From CAZCZU01 sp964503475 (lineage in GTDB: Bacteria > Pseudomonadota > Zetaproteobacteria > Mariprofundales > Mariprofundaceae): DNA of 33,563 nt. Positions 8,365 through 16,123 of the stretch are shown piece by piece. The stretch lies in assembly GCA_964503475.1 (NCBI GenBank), contig CAZCZU010000029.1, positions 1 to 33,563 of the forward strand. The letters are read 5' to 3'. The stretch's first letter is position 1. Each line of letters starts with the position of its first letter. The notes beneath the pieces were generated by a model. It saw nothing but the letters and a program-made list of their open reading frames with translations. It had not been told where the DNA came from and made no database searches. Made by a program: the position numbers and the translations under genes.

Positions 8365-9021
8365 ATGAACAGAATTGCAATGATGCTGATGGCAGGCCTG
8401 CTGCTGGTGACTGCAGGCTGCGGCGACAGGCAGGAGGTGCCGAATACGCGTGGCGTCTACATGCTGCTCGATACCTCCGGCACCTATACCCAGGAGCTGA
8501 AAAAGGCGCAGCTGATTATCAACTATACGCTGGCCAAGCTGAACCCCGGCGATACCTTTGCTGTGGCCCGGGTCGATACCGGCAGCTTCAGCGAAAAGGA
8601 TATCGTCGCCAAGGTGACGTTTGACGATCGTCCCAGCGTGGCCAACAACCAGAAGCTGAAGTTCCGCGACGATATCGACCGCTTTGTGAAAGGTGTGAAG
8701 CCGGCAGCCTATACCGATATCACCGGCGGCATGCTGCAGGCGGTCGAGTATCTGAACGAGGCGGGTGTGGGCAAGAAGACCATCCTGATCTTCTCCGATC
8801 TGAAGGAGGAGCTGAAGAAGGGGTATGTGCGCGATATCCCGTTGCAGGTCAGTGGCTACGATGTGGTGGCGCTGAACGTCACCAAGCTGCGCTCGGACAA
8901 TGTCGATCCGCGCGAGTATCTCGATCGCCTCTCCAAGTGGCAGGCCCGGATTGAGGCGGGTGAAGGGCACTGGCGGGTGATCAATGATCTGGAGCGCCTT
9001 GAGAATGTGATCGCAAATTGA
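8365..9021 (+). CDS. vWA-like lipoprotein, partner of the upstream membrane protein
   Basis: A 218-residue predicted lipoprotein. It has a signal peptide ending in T-A-G-C with Cys19 as the probable lipidation site (Thr at -3 is less usual than Leu). The mature part looks like a compact von Willebrand A domain. A MIDAS-like set is visible: DTSGT at residues 36-40 (D-x-S-x-T instead of D-x-S-x-S), TDITGG for the central threonine, and IFSDLKEE for the distal aspartate. Metal binding is therefore plausible. The start overlaps the translation signal of the upstream gene and a strong terminator follows, so the two genes form a closed unit. No toxin, kinase or secretion domain is attached. Function unknown; metal-dependent protein binding in the periplasm is inference. 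Confidence 0.88.
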   Translation: MNRIAMMLMAGLLLVTAGCGDRQEVPNTRGVYMLLDTSGTYTQELKKAQLIINYTLAKLNPGDTFAVARVDTGSFSEKDIVAKVTFDDRPSVANNQKLKFRDDIDRFVKGVKPAAYTDITGGMLQAVEYLNEAGVGKKTILIFSDLKEELKKGYVRDIPLQVSGYDVVALNVTKLRSDNVDPREYLDRLSKWQARIEAGEGHWRVINDLERLENVIAN

Positions 9022-9039
9022 GCATCAGGCATGGAAATG

Positions 9040-9072
9040 AAAAGGGCTCTGCATCGGCAGGGCCCTTTTTTT
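9040..9072 (+). terminator. Rho-independent terminator after the vWA-like lipoprotein gene
   Basis: Hairpin with arms AAAAGGGCTCTGC and GCAGGGCCCTTTT, loop ATCG and a seven-T tail, 18 bases after the stop codon. It closes the two-gene unit 6900-9021. Confidence 0.93.
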
Positions 9073-9154
9073 ATGTCCGGGGGCCTCTCGCTCACGCCGA
9101 AAGGGAGTGCTCCTTGCCGCTTATGCGGAAGGGAGAGAGGCTGAAAAACAGAAA

Positions 9155-9181
9155 GAAAAAAGGCCTCCCGAAAGGGAGGCC
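9155..9181 (-). terminator. Rho-independent terminator of the RRM gene
   Basis: On the minus strand, GGCCTCCC-TTTC-GGGAGGCC is followed by a run of six to seven T. It begins 8 bases past the stop codon of the RNA-binding protein gene and lies back to back with the plus-strand terminator at 9040-9072. Confidence 0.93.
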
Positions 9182-9188
9182 CGATCAA

Positions 9189-9470
9189 TTACCAGCGATT
9201 GCCGCCGCCACCGCGATTCTGGCGCGGGGCACGCTCGATGGCTTCCTTAACGTTGAGGGGGCGACCGCTCAGCTCGCGTCCGTCGCCTTCGGCGATGGCC
9301 TGCTCAGCTGCTGCAGCATCCATCTCGACGAAACCGAAGCCGCGGGAGCGACCGGTTTCACGATCCGTGATGACTTTAGCCGAGTGTACTTCACCGTAGG
9401 CGCTGAAGAAGTCTTCGAGGTCAGCGTCCGTGGCCGACCAGGGAAGGTTACTAACATAAATCTTTTTCAC
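9189..9470 (-). CDS. Small RNA-binding protein with one RRM domain
   Basis: A single RNA recognition motif protein of about 93 residues. RNP2 (KIYVSNLPW) is at the very start and RNP1 (RSRGFGFVEM) follows about 40 residues later, both with the usual aromatic residues. A short Arg/Gly-rich tail (RQNRGGGGNRW) ends the protein. Such proteins occur in many proteobacteria and cyanobacteria, bind RNA and are often cold- or stress-induced; the target here is unknown. I prefer the GTG at 9470 because GGAG lies 9 bases upstream and the RRM begins right there. ATGs at 9491 and 9509 are alternatives that would add 7 or 13 residues. It is the only minus-strand gene between the cbbR unit and psd and is closed by its own terminator. 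Confidence 0.92.
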   Translation of the reverse strand: MKKIYVSNLPWSATDADLEDFFSAYGEVHSAKVITDRETGRSRGFGFVEMDAAAAEQAIAEGDGRELSGRPLNVKEAIERAPRQNRGGGGNRW

Positions 9471-9880
9471 TTTACTTGTCTCCGTACCCATATTCGCATG
9501 GGTCTCCATTATCAATTTCGCGAGCAGGAGTCGCCTTCTGCACGGCCTGGCGACGCCTTGCGGAGCCACTGCTTTTCCTGCGGTCTGATAACAGAGAGAC
9601 GGGAAAACCAGTTCCAGGTGCGTGCGAGCATACACGAAACAGGTGCCATGGGGAGACTTTTTTTTGTGTCTTTTCTTGGCCTGGCGTAAGGCTTCTTCCG
9701 CTCGCTTTGTCTCGACTCCCCGCTTGCGGCGATGAATGCAACAACCACAATGAATTTAGGCTTAAATAGCGGGGTGCTGCTGCCGTCAGGTGATGAATAA
9801 TCATCATGAGGGCAGGGGGCCCGGGCACGGCCATTTCACCGTACGTGATCCGGATGATGATGAGCGTCGCTGATAAGTGA
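9471..9880. other. Long intergenic region between the RRM gene and the cbbQ control region
   Basis: No credible coding region is seen. The part next to the RRM gene could be its untranslated leader and promoter, but I find no convincing -35/-10 pair on the minus strand. A run of eight to nine T (9658-9666) and a small dyad TGATGA-N4-TCATCA (9791-9806) are the only local structures noted. Confidence 0.5.
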
Positions 9881-9937
9881 TTCTTATGAACCAAATAAGA
9901 ACAATAAATTATTAATGGAGATGTGTTCGACTACACT
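9881..9937 (+). promoter_or_regulatory. cbbQ control region with candidate CbbR operator
   Basis: A perfect inverted repeat TTCTTAT-N7-ATAAGAA (9881-9901) contains a symmetric T-N11-A (9885-9897), the LysR-family core. A -10-like TACACT (9932-9937) begins 41 bases from the dyad centre. The cbbM promoter has the same spacing, and both share CTAYACTTCCRCC at the -10 box. No good -35 box is present, consistent with an activator-dependent promoter. CbbR is the natural candidate; this is inference. Confidence 0.5.
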
Positions 9938-9966
9938 TCCACCCAACATCGATCTGGAGGCCGATC

Positions 9967-10770
9967 ATGACTGACAAGGAACAGTATAAGGTAAAACAGG
10001 AGCCGTTCTATCAGGCTCAAGCTGATGAGGTGGAGCTTTACGAAGCCGCCTATGCCGCGCGTCTGCCGGTCATGATCAAGGGGCCGACCGGTTGCGGCAA
10101 GTCACGCTTTGTCGAGTACATGGCCTACAAGCTGGGCAAGCCGCTGATTACCGTGGCCTGTAACGAGGATATGACCGCGTCCGATCTCGTCGGTCGTTAT
10201 CTTCTGGATGCCAACGGTACCCGCTGGCTCGACGGCCCGCTGACCACGGCGGCGCGCATTGGCGCCATCTGCTACCTGGATGAGGTGGTGGAGGCCCGCC
10301 AGGACACCACCGTGGTGATCCATCCGCTGACCGACCATCGCCGTACGCTGCCGCTCGACAAGAAGGGCGAGCTGATCGAGGCGCACCCCGATTTCCAGCT
10401 GGTGATCTCCTACAACCCCGGCTACCAGAGCCTGATGAAGGATCTGAAGCAGTCGACCAAGCAGCGCTTCACCGGTTTCGAGTTCGATTATCCGGAAGAG
10501 GCGGTCGAGGCTTCCATTCTCGCCAAGGAGACCGGCATTGAAACCGGGCTGGCCACCAGCCTGGTCAAGATCGGCCAGGCGGCCCGTAACCTGAAGGGGC
10601 ACGGCCTCGATGAGGGTATCTCCACCCGTCTGCTGGTCTATGCGGCCACCCTGATCAAGGGCGGTGTCGAGCCGAAGGCAGCATGCCGCATGGCCATGGT
10701 GCGTCCGATTACCGACGATGCCGATATCCGCGACACGCTCGATCACGCGGTCGATGCCGCGTTCGCCTGA
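9967..10770 (+). CDS. cbbQ: RuBisCO activase AAA+ subunit CbbQ
   Basis: A 267-residue MoxR-type AAA+ ATPase. Walker A is GPTGCGKS (residues 39-46), Walker B is ICYLDE (101-106), the sensor-1 asparagine is in ISYN (about 150) and an arginine-finger candidate is in STKQRF (about 167). The C-terminal CbbQ region follows. CbbQ hexamers with CbbO remove inhibitory sugar phosphates from RuBisCO in an ATP-dependent way; the Q2O2 type serves form II enzymes, which fits the nearby cbbM. A GGAGG lies 6 bases before the ATG. cbbO follows 64 bases downstream in the same direction. Within the MoxR family, the adjacent vWA-bearing cbbO makes the CbbQ call firm. Confidence 0.96.
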   Translation: MTDKEQYKVKQEPFYQAQADEVELYEAAYAARLPVMIKGPTGCGKSRFVEYMAYKLGKPLITVACNEDMTASDLVGRYLLDANGTRWLDGPLTTAARIGAICYLDEVVEARQDTTVVIHPLTDHRRTLPLDKKGELIEAHPDFQLVISYNPGYQSLMKDLKQSTKQRFTGFEFDYPEEAVEASILAKETGIETGLATSLVKIGQAARNLKGHGLDEGISTRLLVYAATLIKGGVEPKAACRMAMVRPITDDADIRDTLDHAVDAAFA

Positions 10771-10803
10771 TTCGCATGATGACCCAGGCCAAGGCCTCTA
10801 GGC

Positions 10804-10817
10804 GCGGAAGCTTCCGC
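10804..10817. repeat. Perfect 14-base palindrome between cbbQ and cbbO
   Basis: GCGGAAGCTTCCGC is fully self-complementary and lies in the short gap before cbbO, ending 17 bases upstream of its start codon. In RNA it would form a tight stem with almost no loop, so a protein-binding or mRNA-processing role is as likely as a terminator. There is no T tract. Confidence 0.6.
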
Positions 10818-10834
10818 ACAGGGTGGTAATACCG

Positions 10835-13099
10835 ATGTCTGAAAGACTCGAAAGGAACATGGAATTCGAAATGTACTGGCAACGCCTGGGCTGCAATTTT
10901 GCCCAGGTGGAGCGGGTCTTTGACGATTGCCTGCAGCGGGCCAAGGCGGAGCTGACGACCGATGGCATTCTCGCCTATCTCGAGAATGCCCGTTTCCTCG
11001 GCAAAATGGGGCGTGGCCCCGAGCCGCTGCTGGTCTACCTTGAGGAGGCACCGGTCGTGGCGTCGCTGCTGGGCGAGGAGATGCTGGTGGAGCTGCGCGA
11101 GTTCGCGCACTACATGTCCACCCATACCAATTTCAAGGCGATGGTACCGTTCCTGCAGAGCAGTGCCGCGGTGGCAGAGCTGTTGCCTTCGGCAGAACTG
11201 TTCCGTCGCTATATCGAGATCGTGCGTGACATGATGGATCGCACGACAGGTTCCGTGCACGGACACCACACCACGTTTCCAAGTCCCGGCCTGGAAGAAC
11301 TGCTTAAGCAGGCGCCGCGTATCCTGTCGCTGGTGCCGCTGGAAGGGCTGAAGAACTGGGTCGATTACGGGGTACGCTACTACAACGATCATCCGGAACG
11401 TCAGATCGACTACTTTTCACTGCAGTCACCCGATGCGGTTGCCGTGTTGCAGCGCGAGCGGCATGGCACGCTGTTTATCGACCACGAACGCAAGCTTGAG
11501 CTCTATATGCGCGGTCTGTGGCAGGATCACGATCAGCTGGTGCCCTATTCGCTGGCCTTTCATGAGTTGCGCAAGCCGATGCCCTATTACGACGACATGG
11601 GCATCCGCCTGCCGGATGTCTACGACGATCTGGATGGCATCAAGGGGATTGACCGCTATCGGGCCACGCTGGCGCATATGGCGGCGCATCGTCGCTGGAG
11701 CAGCAAGATGGTCGTCGATAACTGGAGCCCGTTCCAGCGCCTCGGTGTCGAGATCTTCGAGGACTGCCGTGTCGACTGGCTGGCCATGCAGCGTTATCCG
11801 GGCCTGAAACCGCTCTTTCTGGCCCTGCACCCGATTCCCGACGAGTCGCTGCTCAATGATCCGGATGCCTCCCTGATTCGTATCAAGCTGGCCATGGTGT
11901 CGCGCGCCATTCTCGATCCGGACTACCGCTTCGACAATGCCGATATTGGCGAATTTGCCGATCGTTTCCATGCCGCCATGGCGGAAGGGGAGAGCAGCAG
12001 CCCCGATATGGCCAGCCTTGGCCTCGCCTTCATTGCGCGCATTCGTCAGCAGCAGGATCTGTCACCGAACGTCTACTTCCAGGATACCGAGGTCGATTAT
12101 CGCGACGATAACCGTCACCTGTGGATCTATATCGAGAACGGTGACGAGGATGAGATGTTCGAGCATCTCGACAAGCGCAAGAAAGAAGAAGAGGAGCTGC
12201 ACGCGCTGCCGCCGCGCCATTACGACGAGTGGGACTATACCAATCAGAGTTATCGGCCGGACTGGGTCAGCGTCTATGAGATGAAGCATCCGGGTGGCAG
12301 TGCCGGCAAGGTGGAGCGCCTGCTCGAAAAGCATGCCGGGCTCGCCAAACGCATGAAGCGCGTCCTCGATATGATCAAGCCGCAGGAGAAGGTGCGTATC
12401 CGTTATCAGGAGGAGGGCTCCGAGCTCGACCTGGATGTCGCCATCCGTTCGCTGATCGACTACAAGGCCGGATCGCAGCCCGACCCGCGCATCAACATGA
12501 GCCATCGCACCGACGGGCGCAATATCGCGGTGTCGCTGGTGCTCGATCTCTCCGAATCGCTGAACGAGAAGGTGCAGGGCACGGGGCAGACGATCCTCGA
12601 GCTGTCGCAGGAGGCGGTATCGCTGCTGGCCTGGGCGGTGGAGCATCTGGGCGATCCGTTCGCCATCTCGGGTTTCCACTCCAACACCCGCCACGATGTG
12701 CGCTACTACCACATCAAGGGCTACAACGAGGCGTGGGACGATAGTGTGAAAGGGCGCATCGGTGCCATGGAGGCCAGTTTCTCCACCCGTATGGGAGCAG
12801 CCATGCGCCATGCCGGGCACTACCTGAAGTCGCAGCCGGCCGATAAGAAGCTGATGCTGATCCTCACCGACGGCGAGCCTGCCGATATCGACAGCAAGGA
12901 CGAACGCATGCTGATCGAGGATACCCGCCAGGCCGTGGTGGAGCTGGAGCGCGATGGCATCTTCACCTACTGCGTCAGCCTCGATCCGAAGGCGGACGAG
13001 TATGTCTCCGACATCTTCGGGCATCAGTACTCGGTGATCGATCGGGTGGAGCGTCTGCCGGAGAAGCTGCCGGAACTGTTTATCTCGCTGACCAAGTAA
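10835..13099 (+). CDS. cbbO: RuBisCO activase adaptor CbbO (vWA domain)
   Basis: A 754-residue CbbO. The long N-terminal part is mostly helical and charged, and the C-terminal quarter is a von Willebrand A domain with MIDAS motif DLSES (Asp at about residue 570) and LTDGEPADI at about 676. In characterised systems CbbO is the adaptor that bridges the CbbQ hexamer to RuBisCO through the MIDAS, and length and layout match. The ATG at 10835 is preceded by GGTGG 8 bases upstream; a GTG 12 bases earlier is a weaker alternative. It follows cbbQ in an apparent operon and is followed by purC after 50 bases. The product is cytoplasmic, with no signal peptide or membrane segment. Confidence 0.96.
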   Translation: MSERLERNMEFEMYWQRLGCNFAQVERVFDDCLQRAKAELTTDGILAYLENARFLGKMGRGPEPLLVYLEEAPVVASLLGEEMLVELREFAHYMSTHTNFKAMVPFLQSSAAVAELLPSAELFRRYIEIVRDMMDRTTGSVHGHHTTFPSPGLEELLKQAPRILSLVPLEGLKNWVDYGVRYYNDHPERQIDYFSLQSPDAVAVLQRERHGTLFIDHERKLELYMRGLWQDHDQLVPYSLAFHELRKPMPYYDDMGIRLPDVYDDLDGIKGIDRYRATLAHMAAHRRWSSKMVVDNWSPFQRLGVEIFEDCRVDWLAMQRYPGLKPLFLALHPIPDESLLNDPDASLIRIKLAMVSRAILDPDYRFDNADIGEFADRFHAAMAEGESSSPDMASLGLAFIARIRQQQDLSPNVYFQDTEVDYRDDNRHLWIYIENGDEDEMFEHLDKRKKEEEELHALPPRHYDEWDYTNQSYRPDWVSVYEMKHPGGSAGKVERLLEKHAGLAKRMKRVLDMIKPQEKVRIRYQEEGSELDLDVAIRSLIDYKAGSQPDPRINMSHRTDGRNIAVSLVLDLSESLNEKVQGTGQTILELSQEAVSLLAWAVEHLGDPFAISGFHSNTRHDVRYYHIKGYNEAWDDSVKGRIGAMEASFSTRMGAAMRHAGHYLKSQPADKKLMLILTDGEPADIDSKDERMLIEDTRQAVVELERDGIFTYCVSLDPKADEYVSDIFGHQYSVIDRVERLPEKLPELFISLTK

Positions 13100-13149
13100 T
13101 AGATTGCGCGCCGCGCTGAACAAACCACTGAATTGAGAAGGGAATCGAT

Positions 13150-14034
13150 ATGAGCAACGCACAGTATCAATCGGAGATCAAAAGCCTGCCGCTGCTGAAT
13201 CGCGGCAAGGTGCGCGATATCTATGAGGTGGATCAGGATCATCTGCTGATCGTCACCACCGATCGCCTCTCGGCCTTCGATGTCATCCTGCCGACCCCGA
13301 TCCCGGGCAAGGGCGAGGTGCTCACTGCCGTTTCCAACTTCTGGTTCGAGCGTTTTGCAGACATCCTGCCGAGCCAGGTGACCGGTATCGCGCCGGAATC
13401 GGTGGTGGCGGAGGATGAGCGCGAGCAGGTGGCCGGGCGCGCCATCGTGGTCAAGCGCCTGGATCCGCTGCCGATCGAGGCGATTGTGCGCGGCTATCTG
13501 GTCGGTTCCGGCTGGAAGGAGTATCAGGCCAGCCAGAGCGTGTGCGGTATCGCGCTGCCGGCGGGGCTGAACCTGGCCGACAAGCTGCCCGAGCCGCTGT
13601 TCACCCCCTCCACCAAGGCGGAGATGGGCGATCACGACGAGAACATCAGCTTTGAGAAGACCATCGAGTTGATTGGTGATGAGATGGCCGCACAGGTGCG
13701 CGATGTCGCCATCAGGCTGTATAAGGAAGCGGCCGACTACGCCGCCACCCGCGGCATCATCATTGCCGATACCAAGTTCGAGTTCGGCCTCGACAGTGCG
13801 GGCACGCTGCATCTGATCGATGAGGCGCTGACCCCGGACTCCTCCCGCTTCTGGCCGGCCGATGAGTATGCCCCCGGCAGCAACCCACCCAGCTTCGATA
13901 AGCAGTATGTGCGCGACTGGCTGGAGAACAGCGGCTGGGACAAGAAGGAGCCGGGCCCGGTGCTGCCGGACGAAGTAGCCGAGAAGACCGGCGAGAAATA
14001 CCGCGAAGCCCTGACCCGCCTGACCGGGGCCTGA
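13150..14034 (+). CDS. purC: Phosphoribosylaminoimidazole-succinocarboxamide synthase (PurC)
   Basis: SAICAR synthetase, which joins CAIR and aspartate using ATP in purine synthesis. Family motifs are clear: LNRGKVRDIYEV near residue 17, the nucleotide-binding region TDRLSAFDVILP, STKAEMGDHDENIS in the middle, DTKFEFG, and EALTPDSSRFWP. At 294 residues it belongs to the longer bacterial/eukaryotic-type group rather than the short 240-residue type. A GAAGGGA lies about 7 bases before the start. It sits between cbbO and a carbonic anhydrase gene that starts 4 bases after its stop, so the two are very likely co-transcribed. CAIR formation consumes bicarbonate, which may explain the pairing with a carbonic anhydrase (inference). 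Confidence 0.97.
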   Translation: MSNAQYQSEIKSLPLLNRGKVRDIYEVDQDHLLIVTTDRLSAFDVILPTPIPGKGEVLTAVSNFWFERFADILPSQVTGIAPESVVAEDEREQVAGRAIVVKRLDPLPIEAIVRGYLVGSGWKEYQASQSVCGIALPAGLNLADKLPEPLFTPSTKAEMGDHDENISFEKTIELIGDEMAAQVRDVAIRLYKEAADYAATRGIIIADTKFEFGLDSAGTLHLIDEALTPDSSRFWPADEYAPGSNPPSFDKQYVRDWLENSGWDKKEPGPVLPDEVAEKTGEKYREALTRLTGA

Positions 14035-14038
14035 ATCC

Positions 14039-14680
14039 ATGAGTCAGATCGACAAGCTCGTCGAAGGTTACCACCGCTTCTGGCATAGCTATTACCAGGA
14101 AGATCGTGCCCTGTTCGAGCGCCTGACCCGCCAGGGGCAGTCGCCGAAGACGCTGGTGATCGGCTGTTGCGATTCGCGCGTCGATCCCGCCATTGTCACC
14201 GATTGCGAGCCGGGCGATCTCTTCATCGTCCGTAATGTCGCCAATCTGGTGCCGCCGCTGGAGACGGCCGGCCACTTCCACGGCACCAGTGCGGCACTCG
14301 AGTTCGGCGTGCGTCATCTGGAAGTGGAGAACATCATCGTGCTCGGTCACGCCCAGTGCGGCGGTATCAATGCATTGATGAGCAAGCAACCGGACAGCAC
14401 TGCGGGAGAAAGCTTTATCGACAGCTGGATGGCGGTAGCCACCAACGCCCGCAACCGGGTGCTCTCACGCATGCATGATGCACCTGCCGAGGCACAGCAG
14501 CGCGCCTGCGAGCAGGAGGCGATTCTTGTGTCGCTGGATAATCTGTTGAGCTTCCCGTGGATTCTGGAGCGGGTGGGGCAGGGCACGCTGACCCTGCACG
14601 GCTGGTACTTCGATCTGGAGCGCGGCGAGCTGCAGCGCTTCAATCCCGAGAGTCACGCCTTCGAGCCGTTCCCGGTCTGA
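14039..14680 (+). CDS. can: Beta-class carbonic anhydrase
   Basis: A 213-residue beta-carbonic anhydrase, interconverting CO2 and bicarbonate in the cytoplasm. The zinc ligands are visible: Cys43 in CCDSR, and His104 and Cys107 in HAQCGG. The Asp45-Arg47 pair of the active site is present. Length and motifs match Can/CynT enzymes. The start lies 4 bases after the purC stop with only a weak ribosome site, which suggests translational coupling. Placed at the end of the cbbQ-cbbO-purC run, it could supply CO2 to RuBisCO or bicarbonate to biosynthetic carboxylations. There is no signal peptide, so a periplasmic role is unlikely. Confidence 0.96.
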   Translation: MSQIDKLVEGYHRFWHSYYQEDRALFERLTRQGQSPKTLVIGCCDSRVDPAIVTDCEPGDLFIVRNVANLVPPLETAGHFHGTSAALEFGVRHLEVENIIVLGHAQCGGINALMSKQPDSTAGESFIDSWMAVATNARNRVLSRMHDAPAEAQQRACEQEAILVSLDNLLSFPWILERVGQGTLTLHGWYFDLERGELQRFNPESHAFEPFPV

Positions 14681-14698
14681 TAGCTGCCATGGTCAGAA

Positions 14699-14722
14699 GG
14701 GGGGACTAAGTCATGTGCCCCC
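14699..14722. terminator. Possible hairpin between convergent can and psd
   Basis: GGGGGGAC and GTGCCCCC pair with one mismatch around an 8-base loop in the 49-base gap between two convergent stop codons. There is no T tract on either strand, so a terminator role is uncertain. Confidence 0.35.
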
Positions 14723-14729
14723 GGAATGA

Positions 14730-15650
14730 TCAGATGGCTTCGGCCACCACGTCACCCAGCTGGATGTAGGTCTCGATACCGGCGCCGGTGTTCTGCAGGA
14801 TATCCGCAGAAGGGCTCCACTTGCCCTTCTCACCGCACAGAACCACGGTACTCCCGCCAAAGAGGAAGTAGCCCTTCTCATCGCCCTTGTTGAACGGCCT
14901 TGATTCATCAAAGGACTGCACGATCTTGCCGACACAGACCGCCCCGACTTCGATATAGGCGAGCTTGCCGAAATGCTCGGTATCCAGAATCGCCACGCGT
15001 CGTTCGTTGCGGATAAAAATATCCTGCCGGTATTTCAGGGCCAGCGGATTCACCGAATGCAGGGCACCGGGGACTGAAAACGCCTTCACGGTGCGTCCAC
15101 TGTCCGGATAGTGGTAACGGTGATAATCCACCGGGCAGAGCCTGGCAATCATCAGCGGGCCGCCGATGAATGCTTCGGCCAGTTCGCGGTCTCCGATCAG
15201 GTCAACGGCACGCAGCATCGACCCCTTCACCGGAATGGTGAGCTCATCGGTCATATTGGCATGGGCAAAGTAGCGGGCCTCGGCAAATGCCCCCATTTCA
15301 TGGTCGTTCGCAGTGAAGGGGCGTTGACCCTCCCTGAATGCCCGGATGAAGAACTCATTGAACGATCGATAGGAGCTTTCAATCGGGTTCTCTTTGAGCG
15401 AACCCTTTTCAAACTGATCGATCCGGATGTGAAAGTTGTCGATAAAGGGGGCGACCTTTTGCGCCGAGCTCACACTGTCCTGCGACTTCCCGTACAGCTG
15501 GCTGAACCATTTACTGGCAATGACCGGCCCCAGCAAGCGCCCGACGGGATTGCCATAGGCGAACTTCACCATGCCATCGCCATAGACCTTTTCGATCTCC
15601 ATCCTGTTTTCGCGACGGTTAAAAACCTGAATTTCAAAGCCTTGGCTCAT
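14730..15650 (-). CDS. psd: Phosphatidylserine decarboxylase proenzyme
   Basis: A 306-residue enzyme that makes phosphatidylethanolamine from phosphatidylserine. The self-cleavage site is the FGGST run near the C-terminus; the serine becomes the pyruvoyl group. The glycine before GST is a variant of the LGST seen in E. coli and is found in the eukaryotic-like PSD group. Other signatures are FNEFFIR, PVKGSMLRA and the histidine-rich PVDYHRYHYPDSG. The hydrophobic N-terminal helix of many long PSDs is not obvious here. GAGGA lies 9 bases before the ATG. The gene is transcribed alone, convergent with can and divergent from the VF530 gene. A GTTAC-N2-GTAAC dyad (15666-15677) sits just upstream and could be a regulator site. 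Confidence 0.95.
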   Translation of the reverse strand: MSQGFEIQVFNRRENRMEIEKVYGDGMVKFAYGNPVGRLLGPVIASKWFSQLYGKSQDSVSSAQKVAPFIDNFHIRIDQFEKGSLKENPIESSYRSFNEFFIRAFREGQRPFTANDHEMGAFAEARYFAHANMTDELTIPVKGSMLRAVDLIGDRELAEAFIGGPLMIARLCPVDYHRYHYPDSGRTVKAFSVPGALHSVNPLALKYRQDIFIRNERRVAILDTEHFGKLAYIEVGAVCVGKIVQSFDESRPFNKGDEKGYFLFGGSTVVLCGEKGKWSPSADILQNTGAGIETYIQLGDVVAEAI

Positions 15651-15820
15651 GCTGGGGAATCCTCTGTTACTCGTAACTGGGGGAGAGTTTACCTGTTTCT
15701 GAATCTTTTTCCTGCCCGGCTCGTCACATTGAGAAACAGGCCCTGAGTATTTTGTCCCCGGAATTGCATGCCCTGGCCGACGGCGTGCTTGGACTTATGC
15801 CCGCGCATGTGGCCCAATGG

Positions 15821-16069
15821 CGCATGAATAAAGAGCAACCGAACAATCCTCTGCACGGCATTACGCTGGAGATGATGCTGAATGCCTTGGTGGAGAAGTA
15901 CGGCTGGGAGGAGCTCTCCAGGCGCATCCGCATCAACTGCTTCGCCCGCAACCCTTCGGTGAAATCGAGCCTCGCCTTCCTGCGCAAAACCCCGTGGGCC
16001 CGTGCAAAGGTCGAAGGGCTCTACAGCGCCAGCCTCAAAAAAACCGCCGCTAGCCTTCTCTCGAATTAA
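15821..16069 (+). CDS. VF530 (DUF2132) family protein
   Basis: A small protein of the VF530/DUF2132 family, recognised by NNPLHGITLEMM, then YGWEELSRRI and PSVKSSLAFLRKTPWARAKVE. Members are about 70-85 residues and one from Vibrio has a solved fold suggestive of DNA binding; the actual role is unknown. I chose the ATG at 15821, giving 82 residues, because family members usually begin a few residues before PNNPLHG. In-frame starts at 15797 (ATG) and 15752 (TTG) would add 8 or 23 residues, and none has a strong ribosome site. The gene diverges from psd and is convergent with the accessory block that follows, marking the left edge of that block. Confidence 0.85.
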   Translation, partial: RMNKEQPNNPLHGITLEMMLNALVEKYGWEELSRRIRINCFARNPSVKSSLAFLRKTPWARAKVEGLYSASLKKTAASLLSN

Positions 16070-16123
16070 GTATTGTGAATCGACCCGGAATTCCCGGCCG
16101 GCAGAGTACGGCATTAGCGTATT

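Noticed and set aside
9791..9806. Dyad TGATGA-N4-TCATCA upstream of cbbQ as a regulator site
   Set aside because: It is far from the promoter candidate and short enough to occur by chance.
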